Counted from the first letter of the stretch, positions 35,074 to 50,290 are shown. The stretch is 64,000 bases of DNA from Rattus norvegicus (GCF_036323735.1 NC_086029.1:49413357-49477356); one strand, 5' to 3'. The notes: generated by a model not told the origin, from the sequence alone. Made by a program: numbers and translations.

Positions 35074-36045
35074 CTGTGGGAGATAACAGTGTCATTCATG
35101 GGTACCATAGCTGGTTCAGGTGTCTTTCCCCAGCTACTGTCGCTGTCTAGCTTTGCTCCGGCCAATCTGGATCACCAGACGCTCATAGCATGAACAAAGC
35201 CTTGGGAACCAATACGTTTTCCTGACCACGAGGATTAGAGCCAGAGTGGAGGTTGGAATGATACAAGATATGTTTTTACGCAGCGTAGAGTTCTCTGAAG
35301 AACAGCTCTGCTTTCTTATGTGGAGTCCTTCAGTGGTTCACACACTGCAGTGTATGGAGCTCAATAATTTCCCTTCCCATGTAGATATAGAATGGGGTTT
35401 GGGAAGTATCGTAGCTCTCCTCTATGATCCAAACCCTTAGTTCAGTGGCCTCTGACATAGTAGGTATTATTCCGCACAGACAAAACTCTCATCCCCAGAA
35501 TCCTTATCTTGTTAACCAAAACTCAGGTGCTAGACTCAAATATCATCTCTGTCTCCTGCCATCTGGTTCTCCTTCCCTGGAGAGCTCATCAGATCTCTCT
35601 TCTCCTTGCTACACAGACAGAGGGAGTGCCCTATCTTTATTAGACAGTGTCTTCTTCCTGCCGCTCCCAGCTGCCTTCCACCTCTGGGAGCCACTTCCTT
35701 GGGCTTTATCTCCCAACTTCTATTTTATTTCAGATAAAAAGTCAATCCATTAGGAAGTGTTAACCTATTAGCCCAATCGTTTCCAGCCTGAAAACCTATG
35801 AGGACAGGTGCCCCATTTCATGGCTGCCCAGCCTTGCCACTCTTATTGACACCCTTCCAAGGGCTTTCTTCTCTGAACTGTAAGTCAAAGAATGAGATGG
35901 GGAACTGGAAGGTTCTGTGGTCAGTCTCAGTTCAGGAACAGGAGCGCTCAGACACACAAAATCACTCATACATTCACTTAGTCTTTCATGGTCCCACCCC
36001 TTCACATGAGAAGACAAGGGGGAAGGAAATGGCAGAAATCCTCAC
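35074..36045 (-). other. Dscam intron, 1.0 kb
   Basis: Short intron between the second FN3-5 exon and the FN3-6 exon. No repeat, RNA gene or additional exon was recognised. Confidence 0.75.
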
Positions 36046-36234
36046 CTTTCCCCAGAGTTTTGGCTTCTATGATTTCACTTATGCGTCCGGGTCCCACTCC
36101 ATTTTGGGCAGTAAGGGTGAACTTATACCATGTCCCACACTTTAGGTTTTCCAAGCGGTAGGAACGCTCGCTGGGGCTGATGGGAAAGCTCCCCCACTGC
36201 TCACTGTTGTCCTCGGAATATTGCAGGATGTAGC
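36046..36234 (-). CDS. Dscam: Dscam exon: second half of fibronectin III domain 5 (189 nt)
   Basis: GC completes a Gly codon and the exon ends with G (phase 1-1). It encodes YILQYSEDNSEQWGSFPIS, then SYRLENLKCGTWYKFTLTA, then QNGVGPGRISEIIEAKTLGK. This is the C-C'-E-F-G part of FN3-5, with the conserved LENLKCGTWY strand. The donor is gtgagg. The acceptor ends ctggtcattacag and has an unusually poor pyrimidine tract (the stretch upstream reads mixed purines), so recognition may rely on exonic enhancers (inference). Confidence 0.97.
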
Positions 36235-36779
36235 CTGTAATGACCAGATGTTCTGGTGAGCTTTCTCTGAAGAGGTGACAGGATGAGCTCTGTAATTCTG
36301 GGTGTCTTTAGAAAAGAATAACTCTAATTCTTCCTGATTCTGGAAGTTTCTCTCAGGTTGGGGTAAGGGGTGGAGTAAAGTGGTTAGTGAGTCACTTCAG
36401 CCACACAAGACTTTACTACTATGGTTACATTGTTGCAAGTGCGTGGAAAGAAAGCCATACCTCTTCCCATGTTGGACTTGATGAGTAACAAGCTGTCAAG
36501 TATCTGCCTCTCACAGGATATGTGTGAATCTGAGTGTATACACTGAAAGGGGCTACCTTGACAACGAGGACAGGAGTAAGTCTAGGAGCCTTTGTCATTA
36601 CCTCCTTTCTACATGCAATGTGGGGGAGGGGGTCATTTGCAATCACAAGGATCCAAGTCCTGCAGCCATCCCAACACCTCTACAGCAACATGGCTTCTCC
36701 TCAGGGTGAATGGTTTGCTTGACCCTTCATTTCTCATCTCTCCTTATAGTCATTCTCTTTTTGGTGTCTACTACTGCTG

Positions 36780-36862
36780 ACCACTGAACATGTCAGGCAC
36801 TGCCTCGAGCACTTTGCTTAAGTCACGTCACACAGACGGTGCTCTGATTCCACAGTATGGAT
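36780..36862 (-). repeat. Possible MIR fragment
   Basis: The plus-strand phrase catgtcaggcactgcctcga, followed by gcactttgcttaag, resembles the reversed MIR 3' part (caggcactgtgctaagcgctt type). Short and diverged. Confidence 0.35.
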
Positions 36863-38884
36863 GACAACAGGGCTTTAGAAGGATGGGCATCGAGGAAGAT
36901 GCGAACCACCTCAGTCTACAGTTACCCACTCCTTGCCCTGGTGTCCTTGAAACGGACTCTTACGATTCTCATCACTGATGCCTGCAGTCATGTTTCTGGG
37001 GTCAGATGTGTCCCCTCTGCTCTGCTCTTGTTTCCTAGATGGTCATCATGTGACTTGTGCATGGGGTCAGGAACCCTGGAGACTAATACTGTCTACTTCT
37101 CCCCAGGGAACTCCTCTTTTAACACACACAGAACACTACTCATCTGCTGTGAGGCAGAGGCTCCATGTCCCCAGCCAGTGCCAATCAGATTCCCCAGGTC
37201 CCTCCCTGGGGTCTGTGTCACTGGCTGCTGCTTCTGCCCATGCTGTTATCAGTATCCTCCACACTCTTGCTCTCTCTGGCTCTCTGAGCCACAGAACCCA
37301 TACTTCCTGGACCTCTCATGGCTGCCTTTGTGTTACTGTGCGCCCCCAGGATCAGCCAGTGTCTGAGAGGAACTGCTCTCAGACGCCAGCCTCCATTCCA
37401 GCTCATTTGGGGACTATGCTTTGCTCTTCCTACTGCAGAGGCCACCTCAGTAACTAAGTGATCTGGCCCCTGGTTTCTGTTCCCCAGTGCTGCTGGATCT
37501 TGTGGCATCAACATCCGTCAGTATAGGTGCCTGATTTATGATGCCCTCCAATGCTTTGGGCACCACGAATATTTCGGGGACTTGGAAACTCTTCATCAGC
37601 CTAATTAGCTTCACTTCCAAGACCTTCTATGCTGGTGCTACCCAGGCCTCTCCCGAAATGAGACTAACAAAAATCAAACTATTTGGACTCTAGATCCCTT
37701 GAGACCCATTTATTTTCACTAAGAATTTTTTTTTCTCTCTTCCTCGTGTGAGGCCATTTGAAGCAGGAGTCCAGTTGCCCTCCATACTGCACTCACTTGT
37801 CATAAACTTTGGTACCCTGTGATGCTCTCTCCTCTCCCCAGCTGTCCAACATCCCTTCTGATTGCTATAATAATTGTGACCATCACAGTTTTGTGCTGTG
37901 TAGTATCTGCAGCTGGGTCCGGGTGGCTTCTTGGCAGCAGTGATTTTGTTCGTCTGCTAATGAGTCCCTGTGCCGTGCACATGGCAGCCATTTCAAAGCT
38001 GTCCCACGCTCCTCAAACCCACAGACACAGCCTTACCCCTAATCATCAGCTATTTTTATAAAGTAACCTCACCTTTTTTCTTTCTGATGAAAAAAAAGGA
38101 AGAGTCTCCCTCCAGCCAGTACCAACAACTAGACCTAGAAGAGAGCCAAGCTCTGGCTTGTTGCAGTGTGATTTCTGGGGAATGCAACTGCTCTCAGAGT
38201 GGATGCACTGCTGAGAATAAAGCTAAAGGACATGGGACGCCATGCTCCCAGAAGCTAGGAGCTGGCTGGGTGCTCCATGGCTCTACCCGACAATGTCTGA
38301 GTTTCTTCAGCTGTCTCCCCATCTTTCTCCTCTCCTTTTGCCCTTGGAGTCCAAGCCCTTTCCTCTCACCTGCTCCATGGCCTCTGTAGTGTCTTGGCAC
38401 TTGTTCTTGGCCACCTCTGCCATCTTTCTCTGCACAAAGGGCCTTTCCTTGTTCTATGGATCACTAAGATGGTGCCCTTGCCCCACCCATGACAGGATGA
38501 CCAAGATAGCTCTTTGCTTCAGCATCCGTCTCCCTCAGACCCTGCTACAGTGCTCTAAATCCAAAGTCTTCTTGCAGAAGGGTCATTTCCACTTTGAACA
38601 GCCTGTGCCTTGAGTTATGTGTGAGGACAGTAACTGGTGAGTTGAAGGGCTGGTATGGCGCTGACAGAGTCTGGGAGAGAATTACACCTGGCAGTTATAA
38701 GGCACGGTGTGACGTGCTTATTACAACTTAACGACTTTCTTACATGATTCTGGGCAACTGAAAAGGAGGAATGGACCATAGGTTGCTAAAGTTGGAAACC
38801 AGCAAGACAAGTGCGACTTCTAGTGAGGAAAACTAGGTGGTGTGGAGCGGCTTAAGTGTAGACTGAAAATTTCTAGAGAAGTAG

Positions 38885-39010
38885 GAACTCAGTTCTCCTC
38901 ACCTCGCCTCTCCTTTCTTCTCCCTCTCCACTCCCCTCCTTTCCTTTTCCCTTTCTTTCCCCTCCTTCCCTTCCCTCTTAGCATTTCCCCTTTTCCTTTG
39001 TTTGTTCACA
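38885..39010 (+). repeat. Pyrimidine-rich low-complexity block
   Basis: About 125 bases of mixed CCTTTCC/CTCCCCT on the plus strand (purine-rich in the Dscam transcript), 200-330 nt after the 39212-39310 exon donor. Confidence 0.8.
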
Positions 39011-39065
39011 GCTCACTTCTGTCTGAATGTCCTGAGTTTCAAAGAACATCATACAAACAGACTCA

Positions 39066-40904
<1,839 letters not shown>

Positions 40905-41068
40905 CTTGTACTTGCAAATTTAATATGATCTCATCTGATCCCCAGTTGTTATTGGCAACACAGCTGTAGTAGCCAGAGTCCTCGGCCTTCACCGTGCGAA
41001 TAACGAAACTCCCATTGCTGAAGATGCTTCTGCGGCCATCAATCGTCACCAGGCTGGGCGTCCCGTTA
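40905..41068 (-). CDS. Dscam: Dscam exon: second half of Ig domain 10 (164 nt)
   Basis: T completes a Ser codon and the exon ends with G (phase 2-1). It encodes NGTPSLVTIDGRRSIFSNGS, then FVIRTVKAEDSGYYSCVANN, then NWGSDEIILNLQVQ. The motif EDSGYYSC supplies the second Ig cysteine and the tyrosine corner; its disulfide partner is in the preceding exon. NGT and NGS are potential N-glycosylation sites. The acceptor is tcttcctgtgaggcag and the donor is gtacaa. This Ig domain sits between FN3-4 and FN3-5, the arrangement specific to the Dscam family. Confidence 0.97.
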
Positions 41069-41977
41069 CTGCCTCACAGGAAGAAAAATGCACAGATTAG
41101 AGAAATTACAACCACATTAGCTGAGGTCAGCAAGAAGTATCAAGCCTTTCTCTGGAGCAAACGGTAAATTGCAACCTTAATTATTTTTGCATTATAAAAT
41201 AACTGTGCTGTGATTATGTGACCAGACTACTGACTGGCAGAGATTAAAAGAAAAATTATCATGCGGGAGTAGATCTGTGTCAATGGCTAAGTATCTAGTT
41301 CCATTAGTGGCCAAAACCCAGTGACGATTGTCAAATCTAACATGTCTCTCTCTTCCCTCCCCCACTCTGGCTCCCGAGATTTCCTCCCTGTGGCAACTGT
41401 GAGAAACTCTTGATGGCAGAGGGGCCAGATTGACAAAATCGTGCACATCAAACTAGATTTTGTGATCGCTTGTAGACTTGAAATCAATTTAAAAACCATG
41501 ACTCTTAATGAGCTTGACATGTACTGGACAAGATGGCATCTCGAGGGAGCACAGAGCTGACCCTCCTGCGAAGAGGCGGCTGTCGTCATGACCTCTGGAG
41601 TCCCTTCTAGGTAAGGCAGAGTGCCAGCCTGACCCAGGGAGCTTATGAATTTGCTTTGGATTAACCAACTTAAAATGCAATGAGAAAATTGCTCACTGGG
41701 TCCAACCCATTATTTCAATCATTTATGCTTGTGAGTGCTTTTGTTTGGAAATAGGCACCGTTATTTTAAATCTCCATGCCTATTAGTGGATGTTCGGCCT
41801 CTATTTATATCTTAATTTCTTCCTCTGCATAGAGATAAAGCATGATAAAGCACGTGGACAGGACTCATCATGCCCTCTCTCCATTCTCTCTTGGATTTAT
41901 TATTATAGTAATCCCTACTGAACACGGAGAACCAGATTTTCCACAGGGCAAGTCCTAATGCGTTTCATTTCTTTATC

Positions 41978-42062
41978 TCTAGACAGGGTCTTGCTATGTA
42001 GCCCAGGAGGCTGACCTCAAAACTGGCAGTATTTCCGCTCTAGCCTCTCCCATGCTGGATCT
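41978..42062 (-). repeat. B1-like SINE relic
   Basis: On the plus strand: agacagggtcttgctatgta, gcccaggaggctgacctcaa, catgctggat. This is a truncated, diverged reversed B1. Confidence 0.65.
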
Positions 42063-42094
42063 ACTTGGAACTGTGTTCTCTCACTTGACTTTAG

Positions 42095-42238
42095 TTCTGT
42101 GTGTGTGTGGGGTGTACATGGGGGCAAAAGGCTTTGGATCCCTGTGGAGCTGGAGTTACAGGCAGTTATGAGGCACTGGACAGTACCTCAGGTCCCTTGC
42201 AAGGTCAGCACTGAGCTATCTTTGCAATCCCTGAATTC
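42095..42238 (-). repeat. B3/B2-like SINE relic
   Basis: On the plus strand: ctttggatccctgtggagct, ggagttacaggcagttatga, then actgagctatctttgcaatc. This is the order of a reversed B3 element. Confidence 0.55.
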
Positions 42239-42600
42239 CATTGCTTAAATGAGTTCCTGGGGCTCGTGCCTTGGGTTAGATTGTCCATTATCTCAAAAGT
42301 AGAGAGGACTAGGAAACCTCCTGGTAACTTGGGTTCCTAGTCTCCATTCGCCTGTACTGTAGAGCGAACACCCACAGTGATGCTTTGATGGGCTCGCTCC
42401 TTTCCTTACAAGTGTTTCCCTATGTCAGGGTCTGGATTGATAGGAGACTGGTACATATGGTTGATCAAAACCACATGCTTTGAGGCAATTTCTCGTGATA
42501 CAGTTGGAATGCTCAAAGGTAGGTATGGGCTGCCCTTTCTGCCTTGTTTCAGCAGAGCACTAGGGTTTCTTCAGTTCCATTATCATTCGTGAAGTAGGTG

Positions 42601-42775
42601 TTGGAAAGTAGCTCGATTGGTAGAGTGTTTGCCTGGCCCACGTGGAGTGCCAGGCTTGATGGCATACGCCTGTTACCTCAACAAAAGGAAAATGGAGGTA
42701 GGGGGACAGAAATTTAAGGTCATCCTTAATTATACCATGAGTTTGGGTCTAGCATGGTCTACAAGAAACACAAGG
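42601..42775 (+). repeat. ID_B1-like composite SINE
   Basis: An ID-type head (tagctcgattggtagagtgt, then ttgcctggcc) is followed by a B1-type body (gccaggcttgatggcatacg, then agcatggtctacaagaaaca). It lies next to the Ig10 exon donor. Confidence 0.6.
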
Positions 42776-42831
42776 CTGCTTGACATGTTGGCTAAGGGTT
42801 CGCTAAGAGGCACACATTGGGTTGCTGGTTA

Positions 42832-43023
<192 letters not shown>

Positions 43024-43954
43024 TTAACACTGCAGCTGTCAGTGCCGTTCTCTGGTATCTGCCTTATAAGAGATTTGCCTTGTAAGGACAAGCTCATGTC
43101 CGAAAGTCCCTATGGCAGCCTCTTTTTCTTCTACTAACCAAAATACAAGCAATATCTTAAATACCCGGCATTCCACGGGCCAGGCAACTCCAAGCTGTGT
43201 TTCCTCTATGAGCGCGATTTTTTTTCAAAGCACTTTATGAAGCGATTTGTCTTGGCCCCCAAACTGCATGCTAAAATATACTTTTAATATCTGAGAGAAT
43301 AGACCGCATAAAACATAAAGTCCAACAACCAGAAGAAGTTAGTCTGGAAAAAGCTATTTACCAGCTGTGTGATACTTTGCCTGATTCTCCATACAGTTTC
43401 ATCTTTATATGCATTAAGGAAAGGGGACAGTTCGGTGTGGCCATTTGGCTCAGGACAGTGATTCACCCAACACAACAGTGATTATCAGGACTGGTAGATA
43501 CCAGACCATAGTTCTTCCAAGAAAAACAACTCCCACCTGTGCCATCTACTAGGCACCACTTCCTGATACACAAACCCCCAAGGCAGAGGCTGCCCTTCTT
43601 CATTTGAACCAGCAGGCTTGGGGATGTATTGAAGGCTGAGGATGCAGAAAGGAGGGGCAGGTTCTCCTTGTAGGAGCTTAGCCTGGCTGGATCCGGGTGC
43701 AGAGAGCACAAGGAGGGAGCCCCTATTTGACTCTGGAACCACACAAAGAGGACTACAACTTCTGGGACCCCTGCATGGTTCAGAGCTTGGGAGTTTATGC
43801 TGGCAAAAGGAGAAGTCAGGTAAGCCTTGCTGTTACAATGCCTTGCTGCCAAAATTTAGGAAGATCTGATTCCCATGGTCAACCCATTCTGAGCTAAGTA
43901 TCTGAGGTATAGTGCTTAATGTATAACAGGCATTTAAATAATTATGTATTCATT

Positions 43955-44032
43955 TAGTGGTGCATGGGATCAAGTGCAGGGTCTCCAGCATACTAGGCCT
44001 CACCACTGAGCAGCATGCTGGTGCTCCTGTGA
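43955..44032 (-). repeat. ID-like SINE fragment
   Basis: The plus-strand phrase gggatcaagtgcagggtctc, then cagcatactaggcctcacca, then ctgagcagcatgctgg follows the reversed ID/tRNA-Ala consensus. Confidence 0.55.
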
Positions 44033-44739
44033 CATATGAAATAATCACAATACGATCTCTCCCGATAGGTCCCATCCTGTGGAAGGAGCCTGTTTTCAGC
44101 TAAGCCTGTCTGACAGTGTAGGATCATTGCTACTTCACTCTGGCTGTCAGAGACAGGAGGTGCCTGCAGGAATCCTGCCCATCCTATGTGTTTAGTTGTA
44201 GTTCCTCATTTATCCCATAGGGCAGACTTTATAGCCCATGTTTTCCCCAGATTCCACTGTTCTCTTAGTATGAGGAAGTACATGGATATCATGGTTAAGG
44301 AGTGCAGTACACAAGAACCCCTCCAGTTGTGTGGCTATCATGGCTAAAGAGTACGGTACCCAAGAACTCTGATTTACCTTTTTAAACTGATGTTTTACCT
44401 TCCTGTTCTTGAAACTATAACATTTTCTCCTTTCCTCACCATTTTAAGCTGCCCGGCTTTCAAGAGTCAGGAGGCATTGCCTGGTAGAACTGGAATTGTG
44501 ATTCACAGAAACAGGTTCATTGCGAGTTCTGATCTAGTTGGACTTTGGAAACAGTTATTGACAGCAATCACCAGTAAGAACACCGTGGCCGTGCCTACTT
44601 CTGAAGGGCCTATCTACTGTCACAGTGGGGTGACAGATTTATGCACAGGGATCCATCGTTGCTTGCTGACTCTGAGTCTCACTGCTACTTAAGGGTTTTT
44701 GTGCCATTCTACAAATGAACCATGTGGTGATTTGTATGA

Positions 44740-44990
44740 GAAATGTTGCTCACAGACTTGATTTGAAAGTTTGGTCTCCAGTTGGAAGTGCTGTTTGGGG
44801 GAATTTATCAGACTCTTGGGAAGTGGGGCCTTGTTGGAGGAAGGACACCACTGGGGTGGGTTTTGAGGGTTCATAGCCTCACCCCACTTCCAGTTCAGCC
44901 CTGTTCATGTTTGTGGTTTGATCTGGGATCTCAGTTTTCTGCTCTGGCTGCATACTGCGAAAAGTCTCCACTCTTATAGTCAGTCTGTCT

Positions 44991-45045
<55 letters not shown>

Positions 45046-45125
45046 AATTATAAGCCAAAATAAACTCTTCTTCCATAAACTGCTTGGTCATTGTGTTTTT
45101 TCATAGCAATGAAAACTAGCTACTT
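44740..45125 (+). repeat. Rodent LTR-like repeat with internal CT microsatellite
   Basis: tttggtctccagttggaagt, gggccttgttggaggaagga and ggtgggttttgagggttcat are followed by a (CT)25 tract at 44993-45043. It ends with attataagccaaaataaact and then tcatagcaatgaaaactagc. The layout (CT tract in the middle, aataaact near the 3' end) is that of an abundant murine repeat, possibly MaLR-type. The class call is tentative. Confidence 0.6.
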
Positions 45126-45469
45126 CAAGAACTAATGATTTTCTTACATTTGTATCATTTTAAATCCCATACCCTGTGAGTTAGGTATGCTTCTTTAATA
45201 AGTATGAACCTAATTTGGACTGAAGAAGAGCTTCCTTGGGAAAATGGCAGGTCATAAGTTTCACTAATTCTTCCAAATATGTTTAGTGGTGTAGCCATCA
45301 GCCCTTACTTAGTACTGCATTCACCACTAGGGAAGCCTCCTTCATGGTTGGTAAAAAGAGCCCGGCCTGACCAGCCGACACATGAAGCCCACAAGCTTCC
45401 TTTCAGATAAAGCAGAGGTCTAATGATCACTGAGCTGTGGGTGGCCGTAGGCTCCTCCACTGAGGCTCA

Positions 45470-45691
<222 letters not shown>

Positions 45692-46479
45692 TTAAAAGAA
45701 TGTTTACTAACATATTACCGATCAAACCAGATGAAGCCCGTGTCACCAGGGACCAGAAGGGCTGGATATTCAGTGTGAACTGGTAATTGGTATATTTAGG
45801 TGGTCCATAGCCTATGTGACCCTCTGACACCTTTGATGACCACCTACCCCAGGAGCAATAAGACCCTTTATTGTTGGTCATCAAAGAACACAGAACCCAA
45901 GGAGACAGTGCTTTAAAGCTTTGCTCGTTGGTTAATGGATGACGGTGATGTCTCAGAGATGGCAGCCAGCAAGGCAGATTGCACCTGCAGGGGGCTTTAA
46001 TTTTGAAAGGGGCTTCAAGCTATGGCACATGAGGGGGGGCAGGAGGAAGCCAGCAGCCTCAAAAAACTGAAAGGACAGAATTGAGGACCAGAAGTGAAAA
46101 AGTTGGACACTGAGGGAGAGTCCTGAGATCTGAGGTGGTTCTATGTGGGTAGTGTTCAGTGAGAAGATCTGCACCCACATGGGAGGGGAAACTCCCCAGG
46201 GCAGGAGAGGAGCCACCTGAAAGGCTTTGGGGTCAGAACTCAGCACCCACAAGGACTGAGAACAGTGCCTGCTCCCAACACTAGACATTAAGGCCATGAG
46301 CACTGGGTTAGGACATGAGCTAGGAATCGAACAATATGTAGCTTAAGGTTCAACAGTAGTCTAGTCTAGCCTAGGCCACAAGATCAGGAATCGGAAGTGA
46401 TTACTAGGTAGCCACCACATCTCAGAGCAAAAGTAAAGAATATTTATAGAACTTAGGCTAGCTACCAGTCAAACAAACA

Positions 46480-46740
46480 GTGCCCTCACTGACATCCAAT
46501 AGAAATTTGCTGTACAACAGAAGCATAGATGAATGGATAAATAAAATGAGTTATGCTCCGTCTGTGCAGTGTTACTCAGCCACAGAGAAGTATGGAGGAT
46601 GGCTAAAGGCTACGCTGTTCTGGGTCTTGAAAGTGAAAGGAGCCTACTATAGGTTATCACTTAATGGTCTCTTCAAATGCTCAGGATAGACAATGCATAG
46701 CCAGCTAGCAGACAGGTTGTCAGGCGGCAAAGAGAGCAAA
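46480..46740 (+). repeat. Old L1 3' region fragment
   Basis: The phrases gatgaatggataaataaaat, cagtgttactcagccacaga and gaaaggagcctactatag follow the order of the 3' region of old mammalian L1 elements. Confidence 0.5.
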
Positions 46741-47087
46741 CAGGTGACGGTTTTTCCTTTTAAGATGACACAATCATTCTCAAGTTAGAGAAAGGTAAGG
46801 GGTCACAGGATGTAGTGAACACGTCAAACCCACGGAACCACCTACTTTGAAAGCATTGGATCTATGCTGTGTGAAGGACCTCTTGATAAAGCTGTTACAA
46901 AAATACTTGTAGGAATTTCAGAATAAGGAAGTCATGATATATATTTATCAAAAGTGATCCATAATCGATGAGGATTGGTTTTCTGCAAAGTCAGTAAAGT
47001 GGTTTTATAATTATCTTACAGCGGATGCTACAGTTTCATAGATAAAAGAGCTTAGATTGAAACGTAAAGGGCATAAAAGTGCTTGTT

Positions 47088-47292
47088 ATACTCAAAAGAA
47101 ATAGTGCCATTCCACACACATACGGGCAGCGCTATCTAGACCTGGGCAGGTCATAAAAGAAAAAGAAGACATGAAGTTGGGAGAGGAAGTGGGGGAATCT
47201 GGGGAGAACCTCAGGGGAAAATGGAGGGCAAATACATTTATTTCATTGTGTGAAATTATCAAAAGATAAAGAAAAATAATAAAGCCCACAGA
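47088..47292 (+). repeat. L1 3' end fragment
   Basis: gacatgaagttgggagagga, then gtgggggaatctggggag, then a tail with attgtgtgaaattatcaaaa and an A-rich end. This is typical of rodent L1 3' UTRs. Confidence 0.65.
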
Positions 47293-48419
47293 AGACTAGA
47301 TTGTTAGCAGATTGACTGTTTTAGGGAAATCTGAAGTATGTACTATAGCATCATAATAGGTTAAACACGGACAGCAAAGACAAGACTGTAGTATAACAGT
47401 GCACACCAGCTACAGGGGACTGCCAGTCAAGGCATGGGGTCTGTGTGCTAGTAAAGGAAGGGGAGGGGCTATAGGGAGAGAGTGTAAAGAAACATTGAAA
47501 ATGTTGCAACCTTGAAATCCAGAGACCCAAGGATCTCAATGAACTTCAGCCAGAAAAATAAACGGATATAAAGAACAGCAAGGCAGATAGATCATAGTCC
47601 AACCACTCGGGCGGGCAACAGAAGTAGCAATCCTAAAGACACTCAGGACCTTTGTCGACTAACAAAGGGGCTGACCACAGATGCCATTTCAAAGCCAATC
47701 CAAGCTGGATGAAAGTAGGACAAAAATCTTTAACCAAAGGGAAAAACAACCAAACTATACATTCAACATTTCCCAAAGTTAAAAGCAAAACCTTTTCAGA
47801 TATTTAAAAGACTGGATAACTTTCCTGCACAGAGAAGGGAAAGTGGCCCCATTTGCACAAAGCTGGAGTCCTCATATGCCTGGACACGTTAGCCCGTACA
47901 AGCACTTGTCTGCTCTACACTGCCTGCCTCCACCCTACCCCGAACCTCATGTCCTGTCTCCCAGGTCAAGGTTGATTTTCAGATTGATTCTTGGCAAATT
48001 TATGACCGAACTTAGAGGCCCAGTGCAAGTGTTTGCCACGTGCAATGTCCCGAGGTGAAGCTGTTGCCAAGTTAACTTTCACCACGTTCAAAGGAGCCAA
48101 ATGAGATGCTTATTTGGAAAATACTTTTTCCTTTATTTAAATTTCATTAAAGGGTTATTGATAGTTAAAAACAACAGCTTGGCATGGGGTTGTAACCCAC
48201 AACAATGACTCAGCAGTGGAGAGCAGCAAAGGAAAGCTGTGTGAGTAGCACTGGAAGTTTCTTTACTATAGGTAAAGATGGCCAATGTCACTTGAACGCA
48301 AACTACGATAGGGCTGAGTGAGTCTACTCGTAAACCACCGGCATTTCAGCTGGAGGAGGGAAACAAAGCCAGTGAACCCATGCAAAAATTAATCTGGAAT
48401 CACAAAACACCATTTAAGC

Positions 48420-48840
48420 CATTCAAAGGAGGCAAGAACAGAGCAAGAAGGATAGGGAGACTGACCAGACATTTAAAACCAAGTAGTACCAATTCCACAT
48501 CTAACCTAATCACAGCGATAATCACATTAAGCAAATGAGGTTGGGTCCCTGAGTTAAACATAAAGTTATTCCACCTGAGAAGAAAACAACAGCCAACAAA
48601 AGAGTAAACAAAATAAAGTATCCTATAGTAACACCACCAAAGTTAATATTACACAAAATAGATTCAGGGATAAAACGTTTTAGGAATGACGGGATAAAGA
48701 AGCCAATTTGACACTGGCAAGGAGATCAGCTCACCAAGAGGCTAGAACAGTCTTGAACTTTCATGCACTTAACACCAAGGCTATGACTACATAAAACCAA
48801 ATTGAAGGAAGACCAGAGTAGGAACACCAGCGTTGTAGAC
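48420..48840 (+). repeat. Degenerate L1 ORF2 relic
   Basis: The plus-strand sequence includes cacagcgataatcacattaa, gatcagctcaccaagaggct and cttaacaccaaggctatga, which follow an internal ORF2 segment of old L1s (endonuclease end). No open frame survives. Confidence 0.45.
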
Positions 48841-50111
48841 CAAGACAGCTCACTGTTGTTCTATGAGAAGCCACAAGAAGCAGGTGGGACTGGGGCTGGG
48901 GCTGGGGCAGACAGAGGTCATAGCAGCCCCACTTAAGATCCTCACTTCCAAACTCTGTTCTGCTTCTCCACACTCCATGCAGTCCGTTATGAGCAACCAA
49001 CTCTACGTGGGCTCTCACTGCTGCTCAAGGCTGCAACCACCCTAAGGGGCTGGGTCAGCTGTGAAGGGGGGAAACTAGCACCACTTTTAAACCAGTTTAA
49101 CAGCATCTTTATTGTCTACCCAATCCTATAATCCCCCAGTGAAAAGTACCAGAGGCTTGTTCACAGTCAGATGCTTAGCTTACAGGTAAATTGTTCTGGA
49201 CAGACAACCAGAAATGATTAGGCCCCTGTGGGGATTGCTCCGTGGCTGTAGTGCACTCCTTAGTGCAGACTTGGGTAGATATATTGGCATTTCACTGTCC
49301 CCATTCCTCTCAAAGCATTCATACCTAGACTTCCAGAAGTTTAGAGGGAATTTGTCTCTTTCCTTTGTAAACCACAATCTGGAGAAGGAAATCCAATCCT
49401 GAGACCGTATGGGAGTGCACTGTGTGGAATCCCTAAGGTTTGCTATTGCCAACCTAGCGTGTCAAGCCCTTGGGGATGGGGGGTATCATAACAAAGCCTT
49501 TATTTACTGAACATTCAGCATCAACGAAGCATTATACACACAAAGGTTTTCTGTAGTGAACACAGCTTTTAGTTATAACTCAGTCCACATTCTGTCTACG
49601 AGGGCTAGTCAGTCTTCACTTCCAAAATATACATTTTACTCATGTTTTGCCCACAGCAGGGAACATGGCTAAATCAGAAATAAAAAAAAAATCATTTCTT
49701 ATGCAGCTCTACTTGCTTTACCATTTACAGAAGATTAACCAAGAACCAAGGGCAGAGGGGGAGAAAAACAAGTTTCTATGCATAAGAAAGCCCCTCTGAT
49801 TGGCATGGCTCTTCTCTAGAAATCAACTGGGAAACAAGAGTTTAGCTATTTAGTATTTCCTAATGGTCCTCGGGGAAGTTGTTCACATAGTATCTTCACC
49901 CTTTGACCACCATATATTTTCTTGATTTCTACAATAATTAGACACACTTTTGGGGGAGGGGGTAGGAGGCAAGCCACTCAAACCATTTATACAATTGAGG
50001 ACTCAGTTAATTTACTTTGGATCTGTAACTGAGTATGTGACTGATATGTCTTAAAATCTGAGCAATAGCCAGAAAGAAAAAGAATGTCTCCAAAGATGTG
50101 GCCTACTGAGA

Positions 50112-50290
50112 GGTGACCAAGGCCGCTTGCTGGTTCTGCTGACTGAGGCTGCTTGCTGGTTCTGGTGAGGACACTTGCTGGCTCTGGCCAGGCCACTTGC
50201 TGGTTCTAGTAAGGACACTAGCTGGTTCTGCTGACTAAGGCCTCTTGCTGGCTCTGCTGACTGTGGCCACTTGATGGCTCTGGTGAACTC
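50112..50290 (+). repeat. Degenerate GCTTGCTGGTTCTG-type minisatellite
   Basis: About eight imperfect copies of a 20-26 bp unit combining CTTGCTGGTTCTG/CTGGCTCTG with GCTGACTGAGGC or AAGGACA spacers. Confidence 0.85.

Noticed and set aside
36857..37457. Two overlapping plus-strand frames (169 and 159 codons)
   Set aside because: Overlap in different frames, no recognisable domain, antisense to intron; likely chance in a GC-richer segment.
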